From assembly GCA_020161065.1 (NCBI GenBank), contig JAIUPH010000013.1:1-64000 (forward strand): 64,000 bases of DNA. The letters run 5' to 3'. The notes under the pieces were generated by a model. It ran no database searches and had not been told where the DNA came from. It worked only from the letters and a program-made list of their open reading frames with translations. The translations under genes were made by a program, and so were the position numbers. Positions 1-9,379 of this stretch are shown here, one piece after another; within the stretch, counting starts at the first letter, position 1, and each line of letters opens with the position of its first letter. This DNA is from Pseudomonadota bacterium. GTDB lineage: Bacteria > Pseudomonadota > Gammaproteobacteria > Burkholderiales > Burkholderiaceae_C.

Positions 1-9
1 ATGAACTCG

Positions 10-191
10 CTCATGTCAGCCCCTCGCCCGGCGAGTACGCCGGTCGATCCCCCAAGGGGATGCGGGCCGGCTTGGGAGCGGCCCGGCGCTCGGCCCGCGC
101 ACTCATGTCAGCCCCTCGCCCGGCGAGTACGCCGGTCGATCCCCCAAGGGGATGCGGGCCGGCTTGGGAGCGGCCCGGCGCTCGGCCCGCG
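10..191. repeat. Two tandem copies of a ~90-bp structured unit
   Basis: Copies lie at about 10-99 and 102-191 (offset 92 bp) and look identical by eye. Each carries a perfect hairpin CCGGCG-AGTA-CGCCGG (28-43 and 120-135) followed by CCCC-AA-GGGG (50-59 in copy 1). The unit sits immediately downstream of the leftward livG-like gene ending at 195, so it may act as a duplicated transcription terminator or mRNA-end element. No protein-like content is convincing here, although the DNA is open in several frames. The left edge of the window may cut off further copies. Confidence 0.8.
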
Positions 192-194
192 AAT

Positions 195-1031
195 TCATGC
201 CGCAGCCTCCGCGCCCAGATAGGCCTCCACCACCTGCGGATGGCGGCGCACCTCGTCGGGCGTGCCGCTGGCGATCACCTGGCCGAAGTTCAGCACCACC
301 ACGTGGCTGGAGATGTCCATCACCATGCCCATGTCGTGCTCCACCAGCAGCACCGAGACGCCCCATTCCTCCTGCACGTCGAGGATGAAGCGCGCCATGT
401 CCTCGGTCTCCTCGCGGTTCATGCCGGCCACCGGCTCGTCGAGCAGCAGCACGCGCGGGCGCATGGCCAGCGCGCGCGCCAGTTCCACGCGCTTTTGCAG
501 ACCGTAGGGCAGCGCGTCCACGCTCTTGTGGCGGATGTGGTCGATCTCCAGGAAGTCGATCACCCGGCGCTCGATCTCGGCGCGCAGCGCATCTTCCTCG
601 TCGCGCGCGCGTCGGCCGTGCAGCAGCGCCGAGACGAGCCCGGCGCTGAGCGTGTGGTGGCCGCCGAGCTTGATGTTCTCCAGCACGCTCAAGCCGCGGA
701 ACAGCGCGATGTTCTGGAAGGTGCGCGCCAGCCCCATCTCGGCGCGGCGGTGCACCGGCGTGCGCGTGATGTCCTGCCCGCCCAGCGTGATGCGCCCGGC
801 CGCCGGCTTGTAGAAGCCCGAGATGGTGTTGAAGACGCTGGTCTTGCCGGCGCCGTTGGGGCCGATGACGGCCGTCACCTGCCCCGGCGCCGCCGCGAAG
901 CCGACGCCGCGCAGCGCGTGGATGCCGCCGAAGCGCAGATCCACGCCGTCGACGGCCAGCGCCAGGCCGGGGGCGGTGGACGGGGGAAGGGTGGCAGACG
1001 CAGCAGGCGCCGCCGGGCTTGCAGTGAGCAT
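195..1031 (-). CDS. LIV-type ABC transporter ATP-binding protein (LivG class), copy 1
   Basis: ATPase of a branched-chain amino acid/HAAT-type importer, working on the cytoplasmic face of LivH/LivM-like permeases. The 278 residues include a ~20-residue Ala/Pro-rich N-terminal extension. Visible motifs are Walker A GPNGAGKT (57-64), Q-loop Q106, a LivG-type signature PYGLQKR (175-181) in place of LSGGQ, Walker B VLLLDEP (194-200) and H-loop H232. The ATG at 1031 lies 3 bp from an operator-like palindrome (1035-1048) and diverges from the ligase at 1145. No permease follows before the window edge, so its partners are probably to the left. The substrate is unknown; given the neighbours it could be an organic acid rather than an amino acid. 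Confidence 0.92.
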   Translation of the reverse strand: MLTASPAAPAASATLPPSTAPGLALAVDGVDLRFGGIHALRGVGFAAAPGQVTAVIGPNGAGKTSVFNTISGFYKPAAGRITLGGQDITRTPVHRRAEMGLARTFQNIALFRGLSVLENIKLGGHHTLSAGLVSALLHGRRARDEEDALRAEIERRVIDFLEIDHIRHKSVDALPYGLQKRVELARALAMRPRVLLLDEPVAGMNREETEDMARFILDVQEEWGVSVLLVEHDMGMVMDISSHVVVLNFGQVIASGTPDEVRRHPQVVEAYLGAEAAA

Positions 1032-1034
1032 ACC

Positions 1035-1048
1035 GTACGCTACCGCAC
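1035..1048. promoter_or_regulatory. Operator-like palindrome, site 1
   Basis: GTACGC-TA-CCGCAC matches 10 of 12 fixed positions of the window-wide consensus GTACRC-N2-GYGTAC. It begins 3 bp upstream of the livG-like start codon, so a bound protein would block its transcription start or ribosome loading. Site 2 (1097-1110) lies in the same divergent gap. Confidence 0.6.
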
Positions 1049-1096
1049 AATAAGGCTCCGTACCTCGGGATTTTCCCCGTCGCGGCGGCGGCGGTC

Positions 1097-1110
1097 GTAC
1101 GCTAGCGTAA
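1097..1110. promoter_or_regulatory. Operator-like palindrome, site 2
   Basis: GTACGC-TA-GCGTAA matches 11 of 12 fixed positions of GTACRC-N2-GYGTAC. It ends 34 bp upstream of the acyl-CoA ligase start at 1145. The embedded TACGCT hexamer resembles a -10 box, which would suit a repressor site overlapping the promoter (inference). Confidence 0.75.
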
Positions 1111-1144
1111 GACCAACGCCGATCCGGCGAAGGACGCGCTTCCC

Positions 1145-2704
1145 ATGCAAGGCACCCGTTTCCTGATGCAGGCCGTGGCCAACCAGCCGCAGCGCACCGC
1201 CACCATCTGCAACGGCCGCCGCCGCAGCTGGGCGCAGCTGGGCCAGCGCGTGCCGCGGCTGGCGGCGGCGTTGCGGGCCTTGGGCATCGAAGGCGGCAAC
1301 TTCGTCGCCGCGCTGGCGATGAACGCCGACCGCTACGTCGAGCTGTTCTTCGCCGTGCCCTGGGCCGGCGGCGCCTTCGCGCCGCTGAACATCCGCTGGT
1401 CGGTCGAGGAAAACGTCTATGCCCTCACCGATTCAAAGGCCTCGGTGCTGTTCGTCGACGACAGCTTCCTGGACCAGGCGCTGGAACTCAAGCGCCGGCT
1501 GGCCTGGGTGCAGCACCTGGTGTGGATGGGCGAAGGCCCCTGCCCCGAAGGCCTGCTGGACTACGAAACGCTGGTCGAAGGCCACCCGCCGATGCCCGAC
1601 GCCGGCCGCCGGGACGAGGACCTGTGGGTCATCTTCTACACCGGCGGCACCACCGCGCACCCCAAGGGCGTGATGATGAGCCACCGCGGCCTCTTCGTCG
1701 CCACGCTGGGCTACCTGGCCTGGCTGCCCGACATCGAGGACTTGAGCTTCGTCTACGTGGCCGGCTACTTCCACTTCGCCGGCGCCAGCGCGCTGCTGTA
1801 CATCACGCTGGCCGGCGGCACCCACATTCCGCTGCCCAAGTTCGACCCCGTGCTGGTGATGCAGGCGATCAGCGAGCACAAGGCCACCAACGCGGTGCTG
1901 GTGCCGACCATGATCAACCTGCTGATCCACCACCCCGACTTCCACCGCTACGACCTGAGCAGCCTGCGCACCTGCGTCTACGGCGGCAGCCCGATGCCCG
2001 AGGCGCTGATCACCGCGGCGATGAGCAAGCTGCCCACCTGGCGCTTCTACCAGGTGTTCGGCATGACCGAGACCGGCGGCTTCGCCAGCGTGCTGCGCTG
2101 GCGCGACCACGTCACCGGCGGCGCCAAGGCGCGCCGGCTGCGCTCCGCCGGGCAGGCGGCGCCGGGCAACGAGATCCGCATCCTGTTGCCCGACGGCCGC
2201 GAGGCGCCGCCCGACACGCTGGGCGAAATCGTCGTGCGCAGCGACATGCTGATGAACGGCTACTTCAACAACCCGCAAGCCACCGCCGGGGTGCTGAAGG
2301 ACGGCTGGATGCACACCGGCGACGCCGGCACGATGGACGAGGACGGCTTCCTCTACGTGGCCGACCGCATCAAGGACATGATCGTCACCGGCGGCGAGAA
2401 CGTCTACTCGATCGAGGTCGAGCGCGTGCTGTTCCAGCACCCCGCGGTGCGCGAGGCCGCGGTCATCGGCATCCCCAGCGCGCAATGGGGCGAGAGCGTG
2501 CACGCGGTGGTCGTGCCCAAGGACGGCATGACCGTCACCGAGGCCGAGCTGGACGCCCACTGCCGCGCCCACATCGGCGGCTACAAGGTGCCGCGCAGCT
2601 ACGAGTTCCGCGCCGAGCCGCTGCCCGTCACGCCCGTCGGCAAGGTGCGCAAGAACGTGCTGCGCGACCCGCACTGGGCGGGGCGCGACCGCAAGATCGC
2701 TTGA
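1145..2704 (+). CDS. Acyl-CoA synthetase (AMP-binding, FadD-like)
   Basis: Activates a carboxylic acid to its CoA thioester through an acyl-adenylate, in the cytoplasm. The 519 residues show every hallmark of the adenylating superfamily: P-loop YTGGTTAHPKG (165-175; GGT where SGT is usual), GMTET (306-310), the GDAGTMDEDGF and DRIKDMIVTGGENV blocks, and the C-terminal catalytic lysine K500 in VGKVRK. AAGGA at 1131-1135 supports the ATG start. It lies 25 bp upstream of a periplasmic binding protein, so the pair may import and activate the same acid. Chain-length or ring specificity cannot be read from the sequence. Confidence 0.93.
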   Translation: MQGTRFLMQAVANQPQRTATICNGRRRSWAQLGQRVPRLAAALRALGIEGGNFVAALAMNADRYVELFFAVPWAGGAFAPLNIRWSVEENVYALTDSKASVLFVDDSFLDQALELKRRLAWVQHLVWMGEGPCPEGLLDYETLVEGHPPMPDAGRRDEDLWVIFYTGGTTAHPKGVMMSHRGLFVATLGYLAWLPDIEDLSFVYVAGYFHFAGASALLYITLAGGTHIPLPKFDPVLVMQAISEHKATNAVLVPTMINLLIHHPDFHRYDLSSLRTCVYGGSPMPEALITAAMSKLPTWRFYQVFGMTETGGFASVLRWRDHVTGGAKARRLRSAGQAAPGNEIRILLPDGREAPPDTLGEIVVRSDMLMNGYFNNPQATAGVLKDGWMHTGDAGTMDEDGFLYVADRIKDMIVTGGENVYSIEVERVLFQHPAVREAAVIGIPSAQWGESVHAVVVPKDGMTVTEAELDAHCRAHIGGYKVPRSYEFRAEPLPVTPVGKVRKNVLRDPHWAGRDRKIA

Positions 2705-2729
2705 AGCCAGAGCAACCAGGAGACGAGGC

Positions 2730-3908
2730 ATGAACAAGCTGTGGATCGCGGCCGCGCTGGCCGCCGTGGTCGGCGCCGCGCCGGCGCAGACCATCAAGCT
2801 GGGCGTGGTCAACATCGACGCCGGGCCGCTGGCCGTCAGCGCCCAGGCCATCAACGAAGGCGCCACGCTGGCGGTGGAGACGCTCAACGCGCGCGGCGGC
2901 GCCCTGGGCCGCAAGTACGAGCTGGTGGTGCAAGGCCACGACGGCCCGCCGGCCGGCGCCATTGCCGCGGCGACCAAGCTGGTGCAGCAGCAAGGCGTGT
3001 CGTTCTTCACCGCGCTCAGCCCCTCGGGCAACTCGCTGGCGCTGATCCCCAAGCTGGAAGGCCTGAACGCGCTGTACATCGACGCCAGCGCCGCGTCCGA
3101 CGAGCTGACCGGCAAGGCCTGCGGGCGCAACTACTTCCGCGTCGGCATCACCGATTCGGCGCAGGTCGGCATGTGGCTGGAGCTGGCGCGGCGCCAGGGC
3201 GTAAAGACCTTCGACATCATGAACGCCGACATGGCCGCGGCGCACAACGCCACCAAGTACTTCAAGGCCGGGCTGCCGGCCATCGGCGGCAGCGTCAACA
3301 AGGAGATCTTCACGCCGCTGACGACCACCGACCACGGCAGCAACATCGCCCAACTGTTGACGAAACCGGCCGACGCGCTGGTGATGTACATGCCCAGCTC
3401 GGCCGGCATCGGCCTGGCCAAGCAGCAGGCGCCGTTCGGGCTGTTCGACAAGTACAAGCTGGCGCTGAGCGCGTCGATGGTCAACGAGATCCTGATCGCC
3501 GGCCAGGGCGACACGACGGTCGGCGTGTGGTCGTCGCAGAGCTACCACGCCAGCCTGCCCGGCAACGGCAACCCCGAGTTCGTCAAGGCCTTCGAGACCC
3601 GCTTCAACCACAAGCCCGCCTACCTGGCGGCCGACGCCTACCTGGCCTTCATGCTGGTGCACGAGGCCATCGCCAAGGCGAAGTCGACCGACGTGGCCGC
3701 CGTGCGCAAGGCGATGGAAGGCCTGAAGTTCAACAGCTTCGTCGGCGAAGTCGAGATGCGCGCCGCCGACCACCAGATGGTGCGCCCGATGGTCGTCGTG
3801 CAGGCCGTGAAGGCCGGCCCCGGCAAGGGCGAGGTGGTGGTGAAGTCGGTGGAGCCGGCGGCCAAGGCGACGCCGGCGCCGAGTGGCGAGTGCAAGATGG
3901 CGGGCTGA
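2730..3908 (+). CDS. Periplasmic substrate-binding protein of a LIV/HAAT transporter, copy 1
   Basis: Captures a ligand in the periplasm and delivers it to a LivHMGF-type permease. The 392 residues start with a Sec signal peptide (cleavage expected near APA|Q, residue 19), then the type I periplasmic-binding fold beginning IKLGVVN. AGGAGACG lies just upstream of the ATG. The C-terminal segment with VEMRAADHQ and a late Cys (GECK) closely resembles the binding protein at 22488-23690, so these two form a subgroup distinct from the one at 11355-12560. Its permeases are not adjacent; the livG-like gene at 195-1031 across the divergent promoter is a plausible partner. Confidence 0.9.
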   Translation: MNKLWIAAALAAVVGAAPAQTIKLGVVNIDAGPLAVSAQAINEGATLAVETLNARGGALGRKYELVVQGHDGPPAGAIAAATKLVQQQGVSFFTALSPSGNSLALIPKLEGLNALYIDASAASDELTGKACGRNYFRVGITDSAQVGMWLELARRQGVKTFDIMNADMAAAHNATKYFKAGLPAIGGSVNKEIFTPLTTTDHGSNIAQLLTKPADALVMYMPSSAGIGLAKQQAPFGLFDKYKLALSASMVNEILIAGQGDTTVGVWSSQSYHASLPGNGNPEFVKAFETRFNHKPAYLAADAYLAFMLVHEAIAKAKSTDVAAVRKAMEGLKFNSFVGEVEMRAADHQMVRPMVVVQAVKAGPGKGEVVVKSVEPAAKATPAPSGECKMAG

Positions 3909-3927
3909 GCGCAGCCGCCCGCGCGCG

Positions 3928-4536
3928 CTACAGCGCCCAGTTCGCCCGCAGCGACGGCCGCTGGCCGAAGGCTTGCGCCCAGGCGGCGACAGCGGGGTAG
4001 CGCTGGCGCCAGCCGAAGTCGGCGAAGCGCAGGTCCAGGTACCACAGCATGCAGGCCAGCGACAGGGTGCCGATGTCGACCCTGCCCTGCAGCGCGGCGG
4101 TGTCGCGCTCCAGCGCCTGCAGCGTGGTGTGCGCCTTGTCCAGCTGGGCGCTTCGCCACTCGGGCCAGCGCAGGCTTTCCGGGCGGGCCACTTCTTCATA
4201 ACGCGCCAGCAAGGCGGCTTCCAGCACGCCGTCGGCCAGCGCCTGCAGGCGCAGCGCGGCCCAGCGCGCCGGGCCGCTGGGCGGGAACAGCCGGCCGCCG
4301 CCGGCCAGGTCGTCGAGGTACTCGCAGATCACGCGGCTGTCGTAGAGCACGCTGCCGTCGTCGGCAAAGAAGGTCGGCACCTTGCCCAGCGGGTTGACGG
4401 CGATGATGGCGGCGTCGCGGTTGACCGGATGGGCGTTCGACGGCAGCAGCTCGATGCGCGCCGACAAGCCCAGTTCGTGCGCACTGACCAGGCACTTGCG
4501 CACGAAGGGCGAGTTGGGGGAGAACAGCAGCTTCAT
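3928..4536 (-). CDS. Glutathione S-transferase family protein
   Basis: A 202-residue two-domain GST-like protein. The N-terminal thioredoxin-like domain opens MKLLFSPNSPFVRK, with the SPxSPxxRK pattern at the glutathione site, followed by NPLGKVPTF (cis-Pro loop) and an ESRVI-like strand (DSRVICEYLDD). The C-terminal half is helical. It is the last gene of the leftward run that begins at 13406, 34 bp after the flavoprotein gene, and converges on the binding-protein gene ending at 3908. In this setting it may detoxify or isomerise a reactive intermediate; the substrate cannot be told. Confidence 0.85.
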   Translation of the reverse strand: MKLLFSPNSPFVRKCLVSAHELGLSARIELLPSNAHPVNRDAAIIAVNPLGKVPTFFADDGSVLYDSRVICEYLDDLAGGGRLFPPSGPARWAALRLQALADGVLEAALLARYEEVARPESLRWPEWRSAQLDKAHTTLQALERDTAALQGRVDIGTLSLACMLWYLDLRFADFGWRQRYPAVAAWAQAFGQRPSLRANWAL

Positions 4537-4570
4537 CGCGGGGTCCTTCCGGGGTCAGTCGATCGGACGA

Positions 4571-6322
4571 TCATGCGGCCAGGCGCGGCAACGGTACCGT
4601 GTCGTCGGCGCCGGCGGCGGCGGCCGCCGCCCGCGTGCCGGCGATCCAGCCGAAGCTCAGCGCCGGGCCCAGCGTGATGCCCGGCGCCGGGTACTCGCCG
4701 CCCATCACCGAGTGCATGTCGTTGCCGGCGGCGTACAAGCCCGCGATCGGCCGGCCCTGCGCGTCCAGCGCCTGCGCGCCGGCGTTGCAGCGGATGCCCA
4801 CCGCGGTGCCGATGTCGCCGGCATACACCTTCACCGCGTAGAACGGCGCGCGCCGCAGCGGGCCCAGGCAGGCGTTGGGCTGGTGGTCGGCGTCGCCGAG
4901 GTAGCGGTTGTAGGCGGTGCTGCCCTTGCCGAATTCATCGTCGACGCCGCTGGCGGCATAACCGTCGAAGCGGGCGGCCGAGGCCGCCAGGGCATCGCCC
5001 GGAATGCCCAGCTGCGCCGCCAGCGCCGGCAGCGTGTCGGCCTTGAACAGGTAGCCGTCGCGCAGCAGGTGCTCGCGCGGGCGGCCGCCGGGCAGCGCCA
5101 GGCCCAGGCCCCAGCGCTCGATGAAGTCGTGATCGCACACCAGGTAGGCCGGGAACGTGGGCGCGCCGTTGCGCTGGCTGCGGTACATCGCCAGCACGAA
5201 CTCGTGGTACGAGGTCGATTCGTTGACGAAGCGCCGTCCGGCGCCGTTCACCGCCATCAGCCCCGGCTTGGCGCGGTCCCACACCAGGTGCGGATAGCGC
5301 TGCACGGAGCCGTCGGCGCGCCGGCGCAGCGACACCGGCGCCCAAAACGCCGGGCTCTGGTGGCCGCTGCCCAGCACGGCGCCGGCGGCTCGCGCCAGCG
5401 CGATGCCTTCGCCGCGGTTGTCGGCCGGCGCCATCGACCACGGGCCGGTGGGCTGCGGGTACAGCTCGGCGCGCAGCGCGTCGCTCCACGGAAAGCCGCC
5501 GGTCGCGACGACGACGCCGCCGCGCGCACGCACGCGCAGGCTGCGGCCGTCGTGCAGCACCTCGGCGCCGACGACGCGGCCGCCGTCGAGCAGCAGGCGC
5601 TGCAGCGGCGCGCGCAGCCAGTAGTCGATGCGGCGGTCGAGCACGGTCTTGAACAACGCCGCGGCCAGCGCGTTGCCCAGCAGCAGCCGCGTGCCGCGGT
5701 GGTGGCCGCGCAGGCGGTCGGCGGCGTAGCGCAGCACCAGCTTCATGCCTTCGCGCCACGAGGTGAACGACTTCGTCACCGCCAACAGGTGGCGCACGTC
5801 GGTCATGTTGACCATCATGCCGCCGAGCACGGTGAACTCGGGCAAGGGATCGCGCAGCTCGCGGAAGTGCGCGCCCAGCAGCCGGCCGTTGAAGGCCAGC
5901 GGGTCGAGCGAGCGGCCGCCCAGCGCGGCGCCTTCGCGGTCGGGGTAGTAGTCGGGCGAATGGCTGCGCGCCAGCAGCCGCAAGGCGCTGTGCGACTGGA
6001 AGAAGTCCACCATCGCCGGCGCGGCGTCGAGGAAGGCCTGCTGCAGTTCGGCCGGCGCCGCGTCGCCGACCACGGCGCGCATGTAGGCGCGCACGCGCTC
6101 GGGCGTGTCGGGGTGGCCGACGGCGGCGCTCTGCGCGTTCAGCGGCGCCCAGATCGCGCCGCCGGAAACGGCCGTCGAGCCGCCGATGCGGTCGGTCTTC
6201 TCGACCATCAGCACGCGCGCCCCGGCCACCTGCGCGGCAATGGCCGCGCCCATGCCGGCGGCGCCGCTGCCGGCCACCAGCACGTCGACCTCGTGGTCCC
6301 ACGCCGTCGCTGAATCGCTCAT
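4571..6322 (-). CDS. FAD-dependent 3-ketosteroid-dehydrogenase-like flavoprotein
   Basis: A 583-residue member of the FAD_binding_2 family (fumarate reductase/3-ketosteroid delta1-dehydrogenase group), which introduces or removes C=C bonds next to a ring ketone. The dinucleotide-binding GSGAAG is at 18-23, followed by VEKTDRIGGSTAVSGGAIW. The C-terminal block GNDMHSVMGGEYPAPG (ending near 547) with GITLGPALSFG matches the KstD signature, including the tyrosine before PxPG. The start is set by an ATGA overlap with the upstream SDR. The neighbours are SDRs and an importer. No steroid-ring-cleavage genes are present, so a ring desaturase acting on an oxo-cycloalkane carboxylate is equally plausible (inference). 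Confidence 0.85.
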   Translation of the reverse strand: MSDSATAWDHEVDVLVAGSGAAGMGAAIAAQVAGARVLMVEKTDRIGGSTAVSGGAIWAPLNAQSAAVGHPDTPERVRAYMRAVVGDAAPAELQQAFLDAAPAMVDFFQSHSALRLLARSHSPDYYPDREGAALGGRSLDPLAFNGRLLGAHFRELRDPLPEFTVLGGMMVNMTDVRHLLAVTKSFTSWREGMKLVLRYAADRLRGHHRGTRLLLGNALAAALFKTVLDRRIDYWLRAPLQRLLLDGGRVVGAEVLHDGRSLRVRARGGVVVATGGFPWSDALRAELYPQPTGPWSMAPADNRGEGIALARAAGAVLGSGHQSPAFWAPVSLRRRADGSVQRYPHLVWDRAKPGLMAVNGAGRRFVNESTSYHEFVLAMYRSQRNGAPTFPAYLVCDHDFIERWGLGLALPGGRPREHLLRDGYLFKADTLPALAAQLGIPGDALAASAARFDGYAASGVDDEFGKGSTAYNRYLGDADHQPNACLGPLRRAPFYAVKVYAGDIGTAVGIRCNAGAQALDAQGRPIAGLYAAGNDMHSVMGGEYPAPGITLGPALSFGWIAGTRAAAAAAGADDTVPLPRLAA

Positions 6323-7059
6323 GCGCCCGATCCCCCCAGCGACTTGCCGCCGTCGACGAACAGCACCTGCCCGGTGATGAAGTCGGTCTGCGGCGAGGCC
6401 AGGAAAGCCACCGCCTGCGCCACGTCCTGCGGCCGGCCGGCCTTGCCGGTGGGCTGCAGCGCCAGCTGCGCGGCCAGCCGCTCGGGCGTCAGCGCGCGCA
6501 GGATGGGCGTGTCGATCAGCCCCGGCGCGATGGCGTTGACGAGGATGCCGCGCGGCGCCAGCTCCATCGCGCTGGCGCGCGTGTAGCCGACCAGCGCCGC
6601 CTTCGAGGCCACGTAGTGCGGGTGGTTCTTGGCGCCGAGGTAGGCGCGCGAGGCGATGTTGACGATGCGCCCGCCCGCCGGCATGGTGCGCGCCACCTCC
6701 TGCGTGAGCGTGGCCACCGCGACCAGGTTGACCTCGTAGGCGCGGCGGAAGTCGGCCGTCTGCACGTCGAAGAAGCGGCGCTCGTCGAAGATGCCGGCGT
6801 TGTTGACCAGCGCGTGCAGCGGCGGCAGCGAGCGCACCAGCGCGCGCACCGCGGCCTCGTCGGTGAGGTCCAGCACGTGCACGCCGACGGCCAGCCCAGC
6901 GGCGCGCAGCGCTGCGCCTTCGCGCTCGGCCAGCGGGCCGTCGCGGTCGACCAGCGCGACCTGGAAGCCTTCGCGCGCCAGCCGCTCGACGATGGCCAGC
7001 CCCATGCCGCTGGCGCCGCCGGTCACCAGCGCGTGGCGGCTGCCTTGCTGCTCGTTCAT
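6319..7059 (-). CDS. Short-chain dehydrogenase/reductase (FabG-like)
   Basis: NAD(P)-dependent oxidoreductase of 246 residues with classical SDR landmarks: TGGASGMG near residue 14, NNAG, catalytic YVASK preceded by a serine in NIASRA, and a PGLIDTP loop. It probably interconverts a hydroxyl and a ketone on a CoA ester or ring. Its stop overlaps the start of the KstD-like flavoprotein (ATGA), so the two are translationally coupled. An alcohol-to-ketone step feeding a ketone-adjacent desaturation would make sense (inference). 48 bp containing small repeats separate it from the upstream SDR. Confidence 0.9.
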   Translation of the reverse strand: MNEQQGSRHALVTGGASGMGLAIVERLAREGFQVALVDRDGPLAEREGAALRAAGLAVGVHVLDLTDEAAVRALVRSLPPLHALVNNAGIFDERRFFDVQTADFRRAYEVNLVAVATLTQEVARTMPAGGRIVNIASRAYLGAKNHPHYVASKAALVGYTRASAMELAPRGILVNAIAPGLIDTPILRALTPERLAAQLALQPTGKAGRPQDVAQAVAFLASPQTDFITGQVLFVDGGKSLGGSGA

Positions 7060-7077
7060 CGTTGGTTCCTCGTTCTT

Positions 7078-7105
7078 TCGCCGTTCGTTCGCCGTTCGTT
7101 CGCCG
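7078..7105. repeat. Short tandem repeat (TCGCCGTTCGT-like, ~2.5 copies)
   Basis: Between two SDR genes the sequence repeats an 11-bp unit about two and a half times. It covers the region where the ribosome-binding site of the downstream SDR (start 7059) would lie, and that gene has no clear Shine-Dalgarno sequence apart from GGAACCA-like bases. It may be replication slippage. Confidence 0.6.
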
Positions 7106-7107
7106 GT

Positions 7108-7860
7108 TCAAGCGGCCAGGAAGCCGCCGTCCACCGGCAGCACCACGCCGTTCACATAACTGGCCATCGACGAGGCCAGGAAGACCACCGGCCCGACGAT
7201 CTCGTGCACCTCGCCGCCGCGCTTCATCGGCACGCGGTTCATGTACCAGTCGGTGCCGCCGGGCACCGCCAGCTGCGGCGCCACCATCTCGGTGAGCATC
7301 AACCCCGGCGCCACCGCGTTGGCGCGCACGCCGTGCGGCGCCAGGTCGCGCGCCAGCACCTGGGTCAGCGAGCGCACGGCGCCTTTCGACGCCACGTAGC
7401 CCGCGGTGGAGATGCCGCTGACGAAAGCGACGATCGACGACAGGTTGACGATGCAGCCGCGGCTGGCCTTCAGCGCCGGCACGAAGGCCTGGGTGACGTT
7501 GAACAGGCCTTCGAGGTTGACGCCGATCACCCGGTCCCAGACCTCGGCGGCCTGCGGATCGTCGATAGCCGCGCGGCCCGAAATGCCGGCGTTGTTGACC
7601 AGCACGTCGATCGGCCCGTGCTGCTGCTGCACCTGCTGGGCGAAGGCCTGCACGCCGGCACGGTCGGTGACGTCCAGCGCCGCCGCCCAGGCCTGGGCGC
7701 CTTGGCTCCGCAGCCGCGCGGCCAGGCTTTGCGCCTTGGCGCCGTCGAGGTCGGCGACGATCACGCGCGCGCCTTCGGCACAGCAGCCGGCGGCGATCGC
7801 CGAGCCCAGGCCGCCGGCGGCGCCGGTCACCAGCGCCAGCTTGTTCGTCAGCAGGTCCAT
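7108..7860 (-). CDS. Short-chain dehydrogenase/reductase (FabG-like)
   Basis: 250-residue SDR: TGAAGGLG at about 12-19, a DLDG acidic turn after strand 2 suggesting NAD preference, NNAGISG, catalytic serine in LSSIVAF, and YVASK. The C-terminus ends in PVDGGFLAA, the usual SDR tail. It follows the livF-like gene by only 4 bp and is the next member of the leftward GntR-flanked operon. It probably oxidises a hydroxyacyl-CoA or alicyclic alcohol arising from the imported substrate; nothing in the sequence fixes the substrate. Confidence 0.9.
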   Translation of the reverse strand: MDLLTNKLALVTGAAGGLGSAIAAGCCAEGARVIVADLDGAKAQSLAARLRSQGAQAWAAALDVTDRAGVQAFAQQVQQQHGPIDVLVNNAGISGRAAIDDPQAAEVWDRVIGVNLEGLFNVTQAFVPALKASRGCIVNLSSIVAFVSGISTAGYVASKGAVRSLTQVLARDLAPHGVRANAVAPGLMLTEMVAPQLAVPGGTDWYMNRVPMKRGGEVHEIVGPVVFLASSMASYVNGVVLPVDGGFLAA

Positions 7861-7864
7861 CGCA

Positions 7865-8609
<745 letters not shown>

Positions 8610-8623
<14 letters not shown>

Positions 8624-9377
8624 GCGCCGCTCCCTTGCCGAGATAGGCCTCGATGACGCGCGGGTCCGCCGCCACCTCGCGCGGCGCGCCCTCGGCGATC
8701 TTCTCGCCGAAGGACATCACGGTGATGCGGTCGGAGATCGACATCACGAGCTGCATCACGTGCTCGACCAGCAGCACGGTGATGCCCTCTTTCGAGGCCA
8801 GCTCGGTCAGCAGCCGGTCCAGGCTTTCGATGTCGCGGTTGCGCAGGCCGGCGGCGGGCTCGTCGAGCAGCAGCAGCCGCGGCTTCAGCGCCAGCGCGCG
8901 GGCGATCTCCAGCAGCTTCTGGTGGCCGAAGGGCAGTTGCCGCGCCGGCGTCTCGCGCTCGTGCACCAGGCCCACGCGCTCGATCAGGTGGTCCACCAGC
9001 TCCTGCGTCTCGCGGCCGGCGCGGCGCAGCAGCTTGCCCACCGTGTCGGCGCTGTGCGCGTGGCAGCCCAGCAGCACGTTCTCGCGCACGCTCAGCTCGC
9101 CGAACAGCTCCAGGTTCTGGAAGGTCCGCGCGACGCCGAGGGCGGCCATCTGCTCGGGCTTGCGGCGCGTGACGTCGACGCCGTCGACGTGGATGCGGCC
9201 GGCCGACGGCTGGTAGTAGCGCGAGATGCAGTTGAAGGTGGTCGACTTGCCGGCGCCGTTGGGGCCGATCAGCGCGTGGATGGTGCCGCGGCGCACCTGG
9301 AACGACAAGCCGTTGACGGCCAGCAGGCCGCCGAACTTGACGGTAATGCCTTGCACGTCGACGAACGGCGTGGTCAT
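8610..9377 (-). CDS. LIV-type ABC transporter ATP-binding protein (LivG class), GntR operon
   Basis: 255-residue ATPase partner of the adjacent LivF, LivM and LivH. Motifs: Walker A GPNGAGKS, ARTFQNLELF Q-loop region, a degenerate signature LPFGHQK, Walker B LLLLDEP and LVEHVM. The start is placed at the ATG at 9377 (MTTPFVDV), which has a G-rich SD-like AGGGGG; an in-frame TTG at 9434 would add 19 low-complexity residues and is less likely. The 70-bp gap to livM carries two hairpins. Confidence 0.92.
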
Positions 9378-9379
9378 CC

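Noticed and set aside
10-191. CRISPR-like repeat at the left end
   Set aside because: Only two long copies with no unique spacers between them; also no cas genes.
1433-3130. Long open frame on the minus strand opposite the ligase and binding-protein genes, and many similar ones across the window
   Set aside because: They are antisense shadows caused by high GC third positions: Arg/Ala/His-rich low-complexity translations with no domain pattern, overlapping genes with clear families.
4571-6322. Steroid or bile-acid degradation cluster, suggested by the KstD-like gene, racemase and DUF35-thiolase pair
   Set aside because: No 9-alpha-hydroxylase, meta-cleavage dioxygenase or hydrolase genes of steroid ring opening are visible. 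BadH/BadI-like and AliA-like genes fit alicyclic acids better. Not excluded if such genes lie outside.
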